Part shown: positions 7,733 to 15,188 of the stretch, one piece after another
Layout of the letters: every line of letters begins with the position of its first letter
How positions within the stretch are numbered: the stretch's first letter is position 1
Source: Cyclostephanos tholiformis
Lineage: Eukaryota > Bacillariophyta > Thalassiosirophyceae > Thalassiosirales > Thalassiosiraceae
DNA: 15,233 nt
Assembly (NCBI GenBank): GCA_036939975.1
Contig: JALLPB010000500.1
Span: 1-15,233 of the forward strand
Reading direction: 5' to 3'
Program-made: the position numbers and the translations under genes
Notes under the pieces: model-generated
Told to the model about the DNA's origin: nothing
Database searches by the model: none
What the model saw: only the letters and a program-made list of their open reading frames with translations

Positions 7733-8923
7733 CTACTGGACACTATCCGTCACTGGGTAGGAGGACGCGTCACATTCACATTCCTGGAGGCGTTCTGTCA
7801 TGCGATGGGTTGTCATTTGTTGTTCTAGATGGGCGAGATATTTGTCCCTTGCTTGTGTGTTGCCGGAGCACAGTTGTCTTGCGGCTGGATGTATTACCTT
7901 AAACTCCTGCGTCCCAATTGCCGACGAGGTGGTGACATCCACTAAGGCCGTCCGATGGTCCCCAATGCCTTCATGAAATGAGAGCTGCATTGTGGATACT
8001 ACCTCCAAGCTCTGCAAGTGCCATACCCCATCAATAGGCTCTGTTCCTCAAAAGTATGTGTGTGGTTCGCTACTCATTCCCCATCTCATGTGAGTAGCAT
8101 CCACTAATCCCATTTTCCGCATATACTTGGCAAAATGACCTCGTAGGATGTGTTCATTCATGTCGATGAATATCAGTAACCGGTCGCCCTGACGTTGCCA
8201 TGTCTGGAGCTGTGTGACAAAGTCTATGGTGAATAGACGCGATGGAGAGTGTGAGAGATCATGGTTCTGAATATATCTGATCTGCTGTTGGAATATAGTG
8301 CTATCACCCCTAGGCTTTTGCCGTCCAACGTTGTAAGCTGACACCAACCTGAATTTGTGATTTGGGTCAGCGTAAAATAGCATTGAGCACCAACGCCCCA
8401 GGCCTCCGTGGTCTTTAGTTCGTTCCTTGGTGTATCTGGCTAGTTCCCTGCAGGCAAAAGTGGCCGTACCACCTGGTTGATGGTGTGCAACGTTCTTGTG
8501 TTTATTGTGAGCTGTGTGTGTTCTTATGTCCTGGATATCATCTCTGAACCATGATGCCAGGTTTGCAGAGGATGGGTAGCTTGACCAGTTTACATGACCT
8601 CCGAGAGGCACCCTGCCTGTACTTCCCACTCGTTTATTAGACGGACTACATCCTTGACCTTCCGACTTCTGACCTCCAAGGACGATGTGCTGTTGAGTTA
8701 CCCCCCTAATATGCGGAAGACTCCATCCGGTCTTGGATTTACCAAAGTTCCCAGCCACTGTACATGCCATCGATTGTTTTGCAAGGTTAGCGGCTTCGAT
8801 CTCTGCAATCCCACTATCTAGGTCGGTGATGTCTTCCCCTAAGGTTTCCGACCACTCCCCTGCCAGAGAAGTTGCGACCCAATTGGGAACTCCTGTTTTC
8901 ATTCCTGCAAGTCTCCTCTCCAT
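7733..8923 (-). pseudogene. ORF2 N-terminal part: APE-type (EEP) endonuclease, broken
   Basis: In LINEs this domain nicks the target DNA to prime reverse transcription. The open piece 8923-8048 (291 residues) has IRGVTQQHI (72-80) at the place of the usual N-terminal TQN motif, NLASWFRDDI (121-130), HHQPGGTATF (147-156), GGLGRW (173-178), VSAYN (194-198) and FIDMNEH (252-258), the last being the Asp-x-Asn metal/catalytic motif. A TGA at 8048-8050 interrupts it, and the same frame continues with GTEPIDGVW and then GIGDHRTALVDV, whose GDHR corresponds to the C-terminal catalytic Asp-His motif. A second break lies upstream: about 8650-8597 the family-like sequence is in the +1 frame, where VVRLINEWEVQAGCLSEV holds the catalytic-Glu motif, and it returns near 8595 through an apparent one-base loss. 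The frame then runs on into KYLAHLEQQMTTHRM and ends at TAG 7733. The first 70 residues are unassigned. Confidence 0.85.
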
Positions 8924-9175
8924 CCATGTCTTTGCGTCCTCCTAGCCAACTTTATGATACTGTTGTAATTGTGGTATTTTGACGTTATAACCTGATTGCT
9001 TTGTTCGAGTCTGATTGTTATTGTGGTTGTTTAGCATTAGACAGATACAATGGTATAGTGCTGCCCGTCGAGCAGACCGCCTTGATCTCGGCAGTTGCGC
9101 TCCCCCCCCCATGCAGTGTTCCCCCCATTGACATTTGTGCCCCCAGATGCTGTGGCTGGGGCACTTGCCTTCCAA

Positions 9176-9673
9176 CTAACCATCCTTGTGGCCTCCCCCA
9201 ATGCCATCCTTTGGACCTGCGGCGCCTCTTGCCATTGGGGCGTCTTCTGCACCCTTGTCAAGGTCCTGTGGTGGGGGTAGATGCTGCACTTGGGTGCCCT
9301 TCTTGAGGAGAATGGCATTTGCGACATCGGGGTAGGGACCTGCCAGGTCCGCTACAGCCATGTCATTGTTCATAATGACTGATTCCACTTGATCCAAAGT
9401 TACAATCTGAACTCCTCTATCATTTGCTTCTATGACACTTTTCTGCCCGGGTGCATCCCCGACGACTAGGAAATCCGTCAAGTTGGAGAACTCAGCAGTG
9501 ACTCTGCCGCCGTGTCTCTCAACAAGAGCCTTCACTGTTTCTTTCCCAGAGAGCAGACTCAGACCATCTGGACATGGCCACTTGCCCGTCAGGACGAATC
9601 GGTTGTCTTCAGCTTGTTGCTTGGTAGCTCGGTCTTGTTTGGAGACGACCCCCGATCTTGTTGCCCGCGCCAT
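9176..9673 (-). CDS. BRCT-domain segment of ORF1
   Basis: The open segment has 165 residues. A BRCT fold is clear at 24-101: NRFVLTGKW as the first strand, GKETVKALVERHGGRV with the Gly-Gly turn at 55-56, NLTDFLVVGDAPGQKS as the central strands, and GVQIVTLDQVESVI as the last strand and helix. The KETVKALV...GGRV and VVGD.PG.K style is that of the DNA ligase / RFC1 subclass rather than the tandem BRCA1 type. The usual Trp of the last helix is absent, which that subclass tolerates. RFC1-type BRCT domains bind 5'-phosphorylated DNA ends, so a role at the nicked target is conceivable but untested. Upstream sequence continues in the frame of the acidic piece (overlap 9609-9673), so the ATG at 9673 is probably internal. 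The tail reads HLPPPQDLDKG and GIGGGHKDG. A captured host BRCT is the likely origin. Confidence 0.85.
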   Translation of the reverse strand: MARATRSGVVSKQDRATKQQAEDNRFVLTGKWPCPDGLSLLSGKETVKALVERHGGRVTAEFSNLTDFLVVGDAPGQKSVIEANDRGVQIVTLDQVESVIMNNDMAVADLAGPYPDVANAILLKKGTQVQHLPPPQDLDKGAEDAPMARGAAGPKDGIGGGHKDG

Positions 9674-10298
9674 TCACGAGTTGCGTCGCCCGGTCTGGCA
9701 TGGCTACCCCGATACGGTCAGCTAGCAGTTGGAGGGAAAGAGGGAGGGCCTCGCCTCCACATGTTTCCACCCATTCTTTCATCATGTTGTGAATAGTATC
9801 CCGCTGTTCCTCTGAAGGCACACTGGGTATATTGGAGAGATCGGTCGTTATGCAGGTGATCTTCTTAGGAGATGAGATTGGAGGGTTAGCACTACCTGGG
9901 GCACCATCATATTCCTTCTGGTCCATGTCCACGTCCTTCCCGGCAGCCTCCTCATCCATCCTGGAGGCATCGCACACAACCTCCTCCATGTTGGCAATGA
10001 TCTCCTTATCTTCGTTGTGAAATGGATCCTCCACAAAGCCATCATCTTCGTCTAACTCGAATAAGTCTGACTCCTGGGAGTCAACCTCGTTGTCTGGTGG
10101 TGCATATGCTGTCTCGCCCAGAGATTCCACTGGCGCAATGGTGTAGGCAGTACCTGCTGCTTGGGACGTGAAGGTCTTCAAGGACTGCTTGTCATTGAAG
10201 TTCAAAGCCCTAGGGTTGGATGGTTCTAGCCGCTGAATGATGCGCTCGGTGTCATATTCTTTTCTTTCCAATGCTTCCATCCCCACTGTAATGTCCAC
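9609..10298 (-). pseudogene. Acidic linker segment of ORF1
   Basis: The open segment has 229 residues. It starts VDITVGMEALERKEYDTERI and becomes strongly acidic (ESDLFELDEDDGFVEDPFHN, then MEEVVCDASRMDEEAAG), then PISSPKKITC, and ends in a helical part, MMKEWVETCGGEALPLSLQL. It shares its frame with the gag-like piece upstream. Between 10460 and 10300 that frame still reads protein-like sequence (SVQTFHDACTSTYRDGKVI, then AELDDELEEMQ) through TGA codons at 10461, 10425 and 10311. The product therefore probably joined gag-like to BRCT. No known domain is recognised. The last 20 or so residues overlap the BRCT piece in another frame, placing a frameshift near 9640-9670. Confidence 0.6.
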
Positions 10299-10460
10299 CC
10301 AGCATGCACGTCACTGCATTTCTTCCAGCTCATCATCCAGTTCAGCTTGTGCTGCCGATATTACCTTCCCGTCCCTATAGGTTGAAGTGCATGCGTCGTG
10401 GAAGGTTTGGACAGAGCAGCTTGCTCATGCTAATTTAAGGGCAGTCACTTCTGTGACCCC

Positions 10461-11138
10461 TCATTTAAATAAATGGAATTTTAAATGTGCTCCCAGCGTG
10501 CCTGCCCATGCCGTGGCCACACACTTGTGGTTTTGACATCCCACCCCATTTGAATAGTAGCCGCGCCAGCTCCCGTTGTCATTCTGGACTATAGCCTGCC
10601 ATAACGGGAGATGATTTACTTTATGACTGAACATCACCTGCCACACCGTCAGATGCACCGCCTCCTGACCGTCGCCATCATCGTCTTCAATGCATGTCAA
10701 TTCCACTTCCTTATCCGGATCAAGTAGACCGCAGAGTGGGACATGATTGATGCTCATCTGAAATGAGGTGTGGAAGCTGACAGCTGTGGCGAGCTTCTTC
10801 CTCATCTCCTCACTGGCATTTGGGCCCGGTGCACGAAGAATGGTGGCCGCATCCCCCAAAATGCAATACAATGATTTATTGGACTTCATTGCCTTGAGAA
10901 GTTTGTACACTCGATTGGCCTCATTCGAAGGACACTCCAGGTGCCAAGCCAGTTTGTGGTAGGCCTGGATGGTCAACTTCTCTTCTCTGTTTCTCCATGG
11001 AGTGTTCCTTACGAAGTCCCAGATTAGTTCAAATTCCGGCAGTGGTCGTCCCCATTTCATCCTGGGCCACTTGGCGGGATAACGATTTATCAGTCTGGAC
11101 TTTTGCTCTACCATCGCCTTCCTGAGGATGTCCCACAA
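10461..11138 (-). pseudogene. Gag-like segment of ORF1, C-terminal half
   Basis: The open segment has 225 residues. It reads LWDILRKAMVEQKSRLINRY, then WGRPLPEFELIWDFVRNTPW, then IQAYHKLAWHLECPSNEANR, then LYCILGDAATILRAPGPNAS, and ends with a weaker Trp-rich part. It directly follows the 11674-11108 piece, which overlaps it in another frame, so a frameshift lies at about 11120-11165. The style matches large gag-like ORF1 proteins I recall from diatom retroelements, in which a helical region after an RNA-binding-like beta part carries scattered Trp. The exact fold is unknown. It ends at TGA 10461 and sense continues downstream in frame. Confidence 0.55.
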
Positions 11139-11674
11139 GCTTGCTGTGGAGCAGAGGGAACATTGAAGAAAATTATTGCCCGTTCTGTGTCAAGGCACTG
11201 GCAGGCTTTCACGGTAATGGCAATGGATCCCTTAAGCTTTGCAACCGCCGCCATTTTCAGTAAAGCCTTGTCAAACAACTTCTCAGGCTCCCATGTGCTC
11301 CGGAAATAAAAGGACCCTGTGAACGATGGCCCCCTGCCGGCAGGTATTGTGTTCAGAAAAAATTTCATCGGCTCGTCCCAGATGCCCCAGTCGTCGTGAA
11401 AGTCCGTGAAGTCACGTGGGAAGTCAGTAAGCTGGTGAGCCATCAGTGACTTCTTGGAGTTTACAAAACAGGCCGTCTTGTCTCTTTCCTTGAGAACCGT
11501 TAGGCAATGGTGCATAAGCCCAAGAACCGTCTCCTGAACATCTTCGGCCCCGGGAAGAATTTTGATGCGCACCAGCACGACCACCTCCCTGAACTCATCC
11601 GCCTCTGTCGCTTTACTCGGGCCTGGTGTTGCCACCGTTGCAGCCTTTTCCCTCCCCTTAAAGTTTGTATCCAT
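11108..11674 (-). pseudogene. Gag-like segment of ORF1, N-terminal half
   Basis: The open segment has 188 residues from ATG 11674; the frame is also continuous upstream across TGA 11693. After a short polar lead (GREKAATVATPGPSKATEAD), the core reads EVVVLVRIKILPGAEDVQET, then LKERDKTACFVNSKKSLMAH, then FTGSFYFRSTWEPEKLFDKA, then LKGSIAITVKACQCLDTERA, then IFFNVP. Alternating beta strands and helices with a conserved-looking KACQ segment suggest an RNA-binding alpha/beta module. That matches the gag-like ORF1 type noted in the neighbouring piece but cannot be named from sequence alone. Sense passes to the next frame near 11140. Confidence 0.6.
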
Positions 11675-11692
11675 CGCGAATGTTGTTCCCCA

Positions 11693-12697
11693 TCAATTGC
11701 TTTCAGGGCCGGTTAGATCAACGATAGGAGTGCTGCTGGAGGTGCTGGCGGCCACCTTCTCTATTTGTTTGATTGGTTTCCACTTCCTAGACTTGGATGT
11801 GGCCACTGTGATTGCGTTGTCTGCATCCTCTACTGCTGGTGATGATGTTTTGAAAAGTTCCTTTCTGGCGCTTGCAATGGCATTGGCGAGACTATCCGAC
11901 TTTGACCCTGAATCAGAGTCCTTCGGGTTGGATTTGGTGCTACTGTCTGCATCAGTTGTCTGCCTCCCCAGATTGCTGTCCTCATGCGTGGGCTCTGTGA
12001 TTTTCATTGGTGATGTTCCCTCCGGTCGTAGTGCTTTCTCCAAGTGTTGAGGAGTGCTGACTGCTCCTACCTGAGCACTAGTGGTAGTGTCCTTCTTGAC
12101 GGGGGACTTCCTCTTTGATGTGCTCTTTAGTGCAGAGATTAAAGGCCGACTCCCCAGTGTAGACTGGGTTGGCGGCGGCATGACGTCGTTGACTTGAAAT
12201 TTTGATCGGCAAGGTGGCGTGTTGGGAGAACCAGGAAGTTGGTGAGGCTTCAGCAGCTGGGTCAATCATTTTACCGTCTGTGTCCGTCAGAGTTGAAACT
12301 GTGGGAACCTTCGTTAAGTCAATCGTTGACCCGTCGAAGTATGTCAATTCGTCGGATGGGAGTCCCTCGACTATCGCGAGTCCATCAGAGTCAAAACTGA
12401 GGGGGTCTTTGCTTGACTCGTCAGAGTGCGTTTCCATTGGAGTCAGAATCGGGGGGCCTTTGCTTGACTCTTCAGAGTCAGTCGACGTGACCGGTTTGAA
12501 TGGAAAGATAATGTGGGTGCCGTCACATAGGGGATGTTCCTGGGTAAGTTCATTTGGTGATGGATTGAGAGGACTGTCATCAAGATTGTACGCCACATTG
12601 CCACCGTTGCTCTCCGGCCGCACATGGATGAAATGTACGCAAGACGCTGTTGGAGGATGCTATTAATTGGCCAACCAGGCTTTCCCTTCATAGTCAT
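11693..12697 (-). pseudogene. Disordered Ser/Thr/Pro-rich N-terminus of ORF1
   Basis: Three overlapping open pieces cover this region: 12697-12443 (true ATG; MTMKGKPGWPINSILQQRLA), 12623-12078 (VRPESNGGNVAYNLDDSPLN) and 12265-11693 (ALKSTSKRKSPVKKDTTTSA). Sense appears to move from the first to the second near 12600 and from the second to the third near 12230. The composition is rich in Ser, Thr, Pro, Asp and Lys with no hydrophobic core, typical of a disordered arm. An in-frame 51-bp near-duplication encodes two ESSK blocks. The end (VDLTGPESN) stops at TGA 11693-11695 and the frame continues to the gag-like part. The ATG at 12697 is the best start visible, not proven. Confidence 0.55.
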
Positions 12698-13024
12698 AGT
12701 GATGGAAGGGAGGTGAATTGATTGTCGGCAAGGGTGGTCGCATAGATTATGGTGCGTTTTGGTGGTTGATCCAAGCTAGTGTGTGAGTTCCTATGTGGAG
12801 GATTGCAGACCAGAGTTGGATGTTAAGATATATTGATTGCACGATGGTGGAGTTGAGGCCTTCAACGATGGGAACTGGGTTGAAAAAGGCTCCAAAAATT
12901 CCGCAATCATATGTCGGACGGGGGAGATGTGATAGCGGCAATTGTAAATCAGTTGAGAAGGAGTTATTGATTAATTCTGGTGGTAGTAGTGGGATAGTTG
13001 TGTGACGGCTTTTCCTTTCATGAA
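12698..13024 (-). promoter_or_regulatory. 5' leader of the retrotransposon (internal promoter expected)
   Basis: These 327 bases lie between the right target duplication and the best ORF1 start. On the coding strand it begins 'ttcatgaaaggaaaagccgt'. Full-length LINEs carry an internal promoter in this part, but I cannot point to a specific promoter motif. A 64-codon minus-strand ORF lies inside it (12941-12747); its start codon and composition are unconvincing, so I treat it as leader. Confidence 0.4.
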
Positions 13025-13044
13025 AAAGTGTTTGAGCACATTCA
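13025..13044. repeat. Target-site duplication, right copy (20 bp)
   Basis: This is identical in all 20 positions to 2824-2843. Bases to the left ('tttcctttcatg') do not match the satellite, while bases to the right ('gagggtgtaaataggtatat') continue the satellite unit. This marks the 5' end of the minus-strand element at 13024. Confidence 0.8.
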
Positions 13045-13470
13045 GAGGGTGTAAATAGGTATATGGGTGCTTTCTTACACTGTGATGTTTGCCAAGTTGA
13101 CCCAATCGAAGGTAATTTGGGGGGATGGCGTGGCTATGAAATAATGATGCATTGACATGGTTGAGGCTATGGAAGAATACAACTCACTTTTTCTCCACAT
13201 CCATATTGTGTATAGTAAGTGTTTGAGCACATTCATATGCTGTGGATAGGCACATTGGTGAAGGCAAGACCAAAATTTTGAACTTAGAAGGTTATGGCGG
13301 ATCCAAAAAAAGACATTGAGGTATAATTGTTGTTGAGGCTGTTCAATTCCTGCTTCTGCAGACTGAACCTCACATCCATCTCAAATATATTTTGAATGTT
13401 TGAGCAGTTGTGAATGCAGTCAGCATTCATGTGGGTACACCCTTACAACAAGGTAAAACCTGTGAAGTTA
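13025..13470. repeat. Satellite units, subtype B, right of the retrotransposon
   Basis: Cores lie at 13026 and 13217 (191 bp apart), and a degraded one ('aatgtttgagcag') near 13395. The middle block ('aaataatgatgcattgacat', 'tctccacatccatatt') matches the block at about 2560-2820, so both sides are one subtype. The last recognisable unit text is 'gggtacacccttacaac' and 'aaaacctgtg' at about 13433-13462. After about 13470 the satellite is no longer visible. Confidence 0.8.
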
Positions 13471-14636
13471 TGACACCACCCCCCAAAGGCAGATATACTT
13501 ATCATTCTGGCTGGAACAAAAGTATTTTCCCACCATGACAGTATCCTACTGGGACTAAAAAGGAACCAGTATGAAACATATGACTTGTCAATGCATTTTA
13601 AAACAAAGACATGCTCGGCAAATATAAGATATTTTTTACCCAAAGGTCATCAGGGTGGTGATTTAAGCATCAGACACAAAATCTATCTAAATTAGTCAGA
13701 AAATAAAAAATAGGGGGAATTAAATTGCAATGCAATGTGCTCGTTTTCAGAAATCCCTGATGCAACCGTTAGATCAGCACAAAATTTTGCATTTATATAT
13801 ACTTGGGTCGACTCATGAAATTTACCACAGCCCTTTATACAAACAAAAAACTACACATGCTGGTTTTGGCGGGAAAGCACTGTCAAAGTGATTCTGATGG
13901 ATTACATCCTAGAACATTAGTTGGTGCTTAAACCCCGGTTTTTACGATAGCTTGTATTTCCCTGCACATTGAACAAATGGCTGCATGCAACTTTTGTTAG
14001 TAATGTCTAACAAAACCCAGAAGTTACGATGTCATGTTGATAGTCACGTACACTGAGGAATTTGTACTAATTCAGTTTCTAGGTAGGTTTGTATGGTAGA
14101 TGTGTGGGCCTATAGTTTACAGTTTTGGGAGGTGGTTATGAAAGTAGGCATTTTTTTAATTTTTTAAATGGGGAGTGCATGAAAAATATAGCCCTCACCA
14201 ATTATTAGTATTGATTTCTTTTTACTTTTTTTAGCAATTTGCAGTACAAGTTTAACCCAGTCTTTTGTTGTCCCTTGTCCCTTGTATCTATGGTACAAAT
14301 GTACCATTGTTCTACATGTTTTTTTTTGTGGCACAACTCACAACTGAGGCTACTTTGGTTGGATCATGGTGGCCGGTGGGGTTAGGCTCATACCAGCACT
14401 CCTGGTGCCAATACAAGCCAACCAAGTACACATTGCCCAACTACAGGCCACGGGTGATGTCATCCTTGTACGGTTTTGTCTTATTCTTCTATTTAGCAAT
14501 TTGTTATGCACTTCCCCACTGGTCCAAAAATGTTCCAATTCAAAATGTTTGGGAGTTTGAACAATTAGTGATTATACTTCCATTAATTAAGCATTAGATT
14601 AGCAAACTACAATTCAGAAACACTTCCTAAACACTT
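13471..14636. other. AT-rich stretch without a supported gene
   Basis: This is mostly AT-rich with T and A runs (for example 14150-14170 and 14320-14330) and no satellite. The only long plus-strand frame (14265-14597) is hydrophobic and low in complexity, without motifs. A more GC-rich patch at about 14340-14465 reads WHQECWYEPNPTGHHDP in one minus-strand frame, which looks faintly protein-like but is short and bounded by stops. I see no gene I can support. Confidence 0.5.
14290..14307. other. Perfect inverted repeat (7-bp stem, 4-base loop)
   Basis: 'atggtac' and 'gtaccat' pair exactly around 'aaat'. There is no nearby gene on which to base a role. Confidence 0.4.
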
Positions 14637-15146
14637 CTAATGACTCCCCTCTGTTGCTTCTGTCATTGCATTGATGGAAGTCACCGATGCAGCAGTCAAT
14701 GCATCTTCTGCCTGAGCCAAAGAATTTAGCTGTCTCTCTCGCTCCTGTTGCAATAATTCGAACTCATCATTTGACATAGTCACCGCTGCCAACACCAACT
14801 CCTTCTTCTTCATCTCTACCATTCTTCCAAGGGCTGTGTGACCTATGTTGACCATAGTTTCACACGCCTCTGCCAGTTTCCTCTCATCATCTTTGGTACA
14901 TCTGCTAAACAGAGGTGGCTGCTGATTATTGTCAACAATATCCTTCCACGCTAGAACTTTTGTGGTTTTCTTCATCCCTGCAACCTTTTTGTGTTGATGC
15001 CAGGTCAAGGGGACAGTCAGATCAACTGCCATGAGATTCGCCGGATTGCTCCCCTTTGCATCAAGAATCAACCTTCCATTCGATTCATTTCTTTCAACCT
15101 GCTTGCTGGTTTTCTTTGCCCATATCAACTCCTCCTTCACCACCAT
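14637..15146 (-). CDS. Hypothetical protein, 169 residues, C-terminal coiled coil
   Basis: This frame is intact from ATG 15146 to TAG 14637-14639, with an in-frame TGA five codons upstream, so the ORF is complete unless an intron precedes it. Residues 1-40 are polar and basic. Residues 42-78 (DLTVPLTWHQHKKVAGMKKT, then KVLAWKDIVDNNQQPP) resemble a SAP-like or SANT-neighbour helix pair seen in transposon-linked proteins; that is a weak inference. Residues 80-92 are charged (SRCTKDDERKLAE). Residues 105-152 form a likely coiled coil (MVEMKKKELVLAA, then FELLQQERERQLNSLAQAED). It has no signal peptide, membrane segment or catalytic motif. It could be the DNA-binding partner protein of a DNA transposon (Harbinger-like elements have one) or an ordinary host gene; no partner transposase lies in the window. 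No paired promoter or poly(A) signal was recognised. Confidence 0.5.
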   Translation of the reverse strand: MVVKEELIWAKKTSKQVERNESNGRLILDAKGSNPANLMAVDLTVPLTWHQHKKVAGMKKTTKVLAWKDIVDNNQQPPLFSRCTKDDERKLAEACETMVNIGHTALGRMVEMKKKELVLAAVTMSNDEFELLQQERERQLNSLAQAEDALTAASVTSINAMTEATEGSH

Positions 15147-15170
15147 GAGCCCAGAAGTTCACTGTAACTT

Positions 15171-15188
15171 GTGTAACCATTGTTACAC
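15171..15188. other. Perfect inverted repeat (7-bp stem, 4-base loop)
   Basis: 'gtgtaac' and 'gttacac' pair exactly around 'catt', 25-42 bases upstream of the minus-strand ORF start at 15146. It could be an operator-like palindrome or chance. The repeat lies in the presumed 5' region of that gene. Confidence 0.4.

Larger units (their letters stand above)
3032..8923 (-). pseudogene. Retrotransposon ORF2: APE endonuclease, reverse transcriptase, RNase H, zinc tail (broken)
   Basis: One ancestral polyprotein of about 1,960 codons is recognisable, starting at ATG 8923 (first residues MERRLAGMK; an in-frame TAG at 8942-8944 bounds it upstream). Domains in order: endonuclease 8710-about 7900, linker to about 7240, RT about 7165-6000, thumb/connection about 6000-5400, RNase H about 4710-4240, CX2CX8HX3C motif about 3840-3892, C-terminal tail to 3032. 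Most pieces share one frame and are separated by in-frame stops at 8048 (TGA), 7733 (TAG), 7496 (TAA), 7238 (TGA), 4091 (TAG), 3641 (TAG) and 3626 (TGA). The RT is one frame off, between about 7150 and 6000. Two further pairs of opposite frameshifts lie at about 8690-8595 and 5745-5690. Active-site residues of RT and RNase H survive. Confidence 0.85.
9176..12697 (-). pseudogene. Retrotransposon ORF1: Ser-rich, gag-like, acidic and BRCT regions (broken)
   Basis: Joined in order, the pieces between ATG 12697 and TAG 9176-9178 describe a protein of about 1,170 residues, large for a LINE ORF1. Regions: disordered Ser/Thr/Pro-rich N-terminus (12697-about 11640), gag-like part (about 11620-10460), acidic linker (about 10300-9700), BRCT (about 9604-9371) and a Pro/Gly-rich tail. 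Breaks: frame changes near 12600, 12230, 11140 and 9650, and in-frame TGA codons at 11693, 10461, 10425 and 10311. ORF1 proteins of LINEs bind the element RNA and assist strand annealing; that role is assumed here. No zinc knuckle is seen in ORF1. ORF1 and ORF2 are separated by about 250 bases containing a run of nine G on the coding strand. Confidence 0.75.
2844..13024 (-). mobile_element. Full-length but mutated LINE-type non-LTR retrotransposon, ~10.2 kb
   Basis: Reading on the minus strand gives a 5' leader, ORF1 (gag-like plus BRCT), ORF2 (APE endonuclease, reverse transcriptase, RNase H, zinc motif), a 3' UTR and an AT-rich 3' end. No LTRs, integrase or protease are seen. Endonuclease before RT, RNase H after it, and a 20-bp target duplication are the hallmarks of target-primed retrotransposition by an APE-type LINE. 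Both ends are present, so the copy is not 5'-truncated. The clade cannot be settled by eye; the RT style resembles retroelements I recall from diatoms. It inserted into one unit of the satellite. Many stops and frameshifts make it non-autonomous or dead now. A complete relative elsewhere in the genome is likely. Confidence 0.88.

Noticed and set aside
3626..8050. An alternative genetic code explaining the in-frame stops
   Set aside because: TAG, TAA and TGA all occur within domains, and frameshifts occur as well; decay or error is simpler.
9176..9673. BRCT piece as an independent host gene
   Set aside because: Upstream text continues into the acidic ORF1 region, it lies inside the element boundaries on the same strand, and no own promoter or exon structure is visible. 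Kept as the main alternative in the finding.
2844..13024. LTR retrotransposon or retrovirus-like element
   Set aside because: There are no terminal direct repeats beyond the 20-bp duplication, and no protease or integrase; endonuclease-before-RT order is that of LINEs.
14265..14597. Plus-strand 110-codon ORF
   Set aside because: Hydrophobic translation of AT-rich DNA with no motif and no supporting context.
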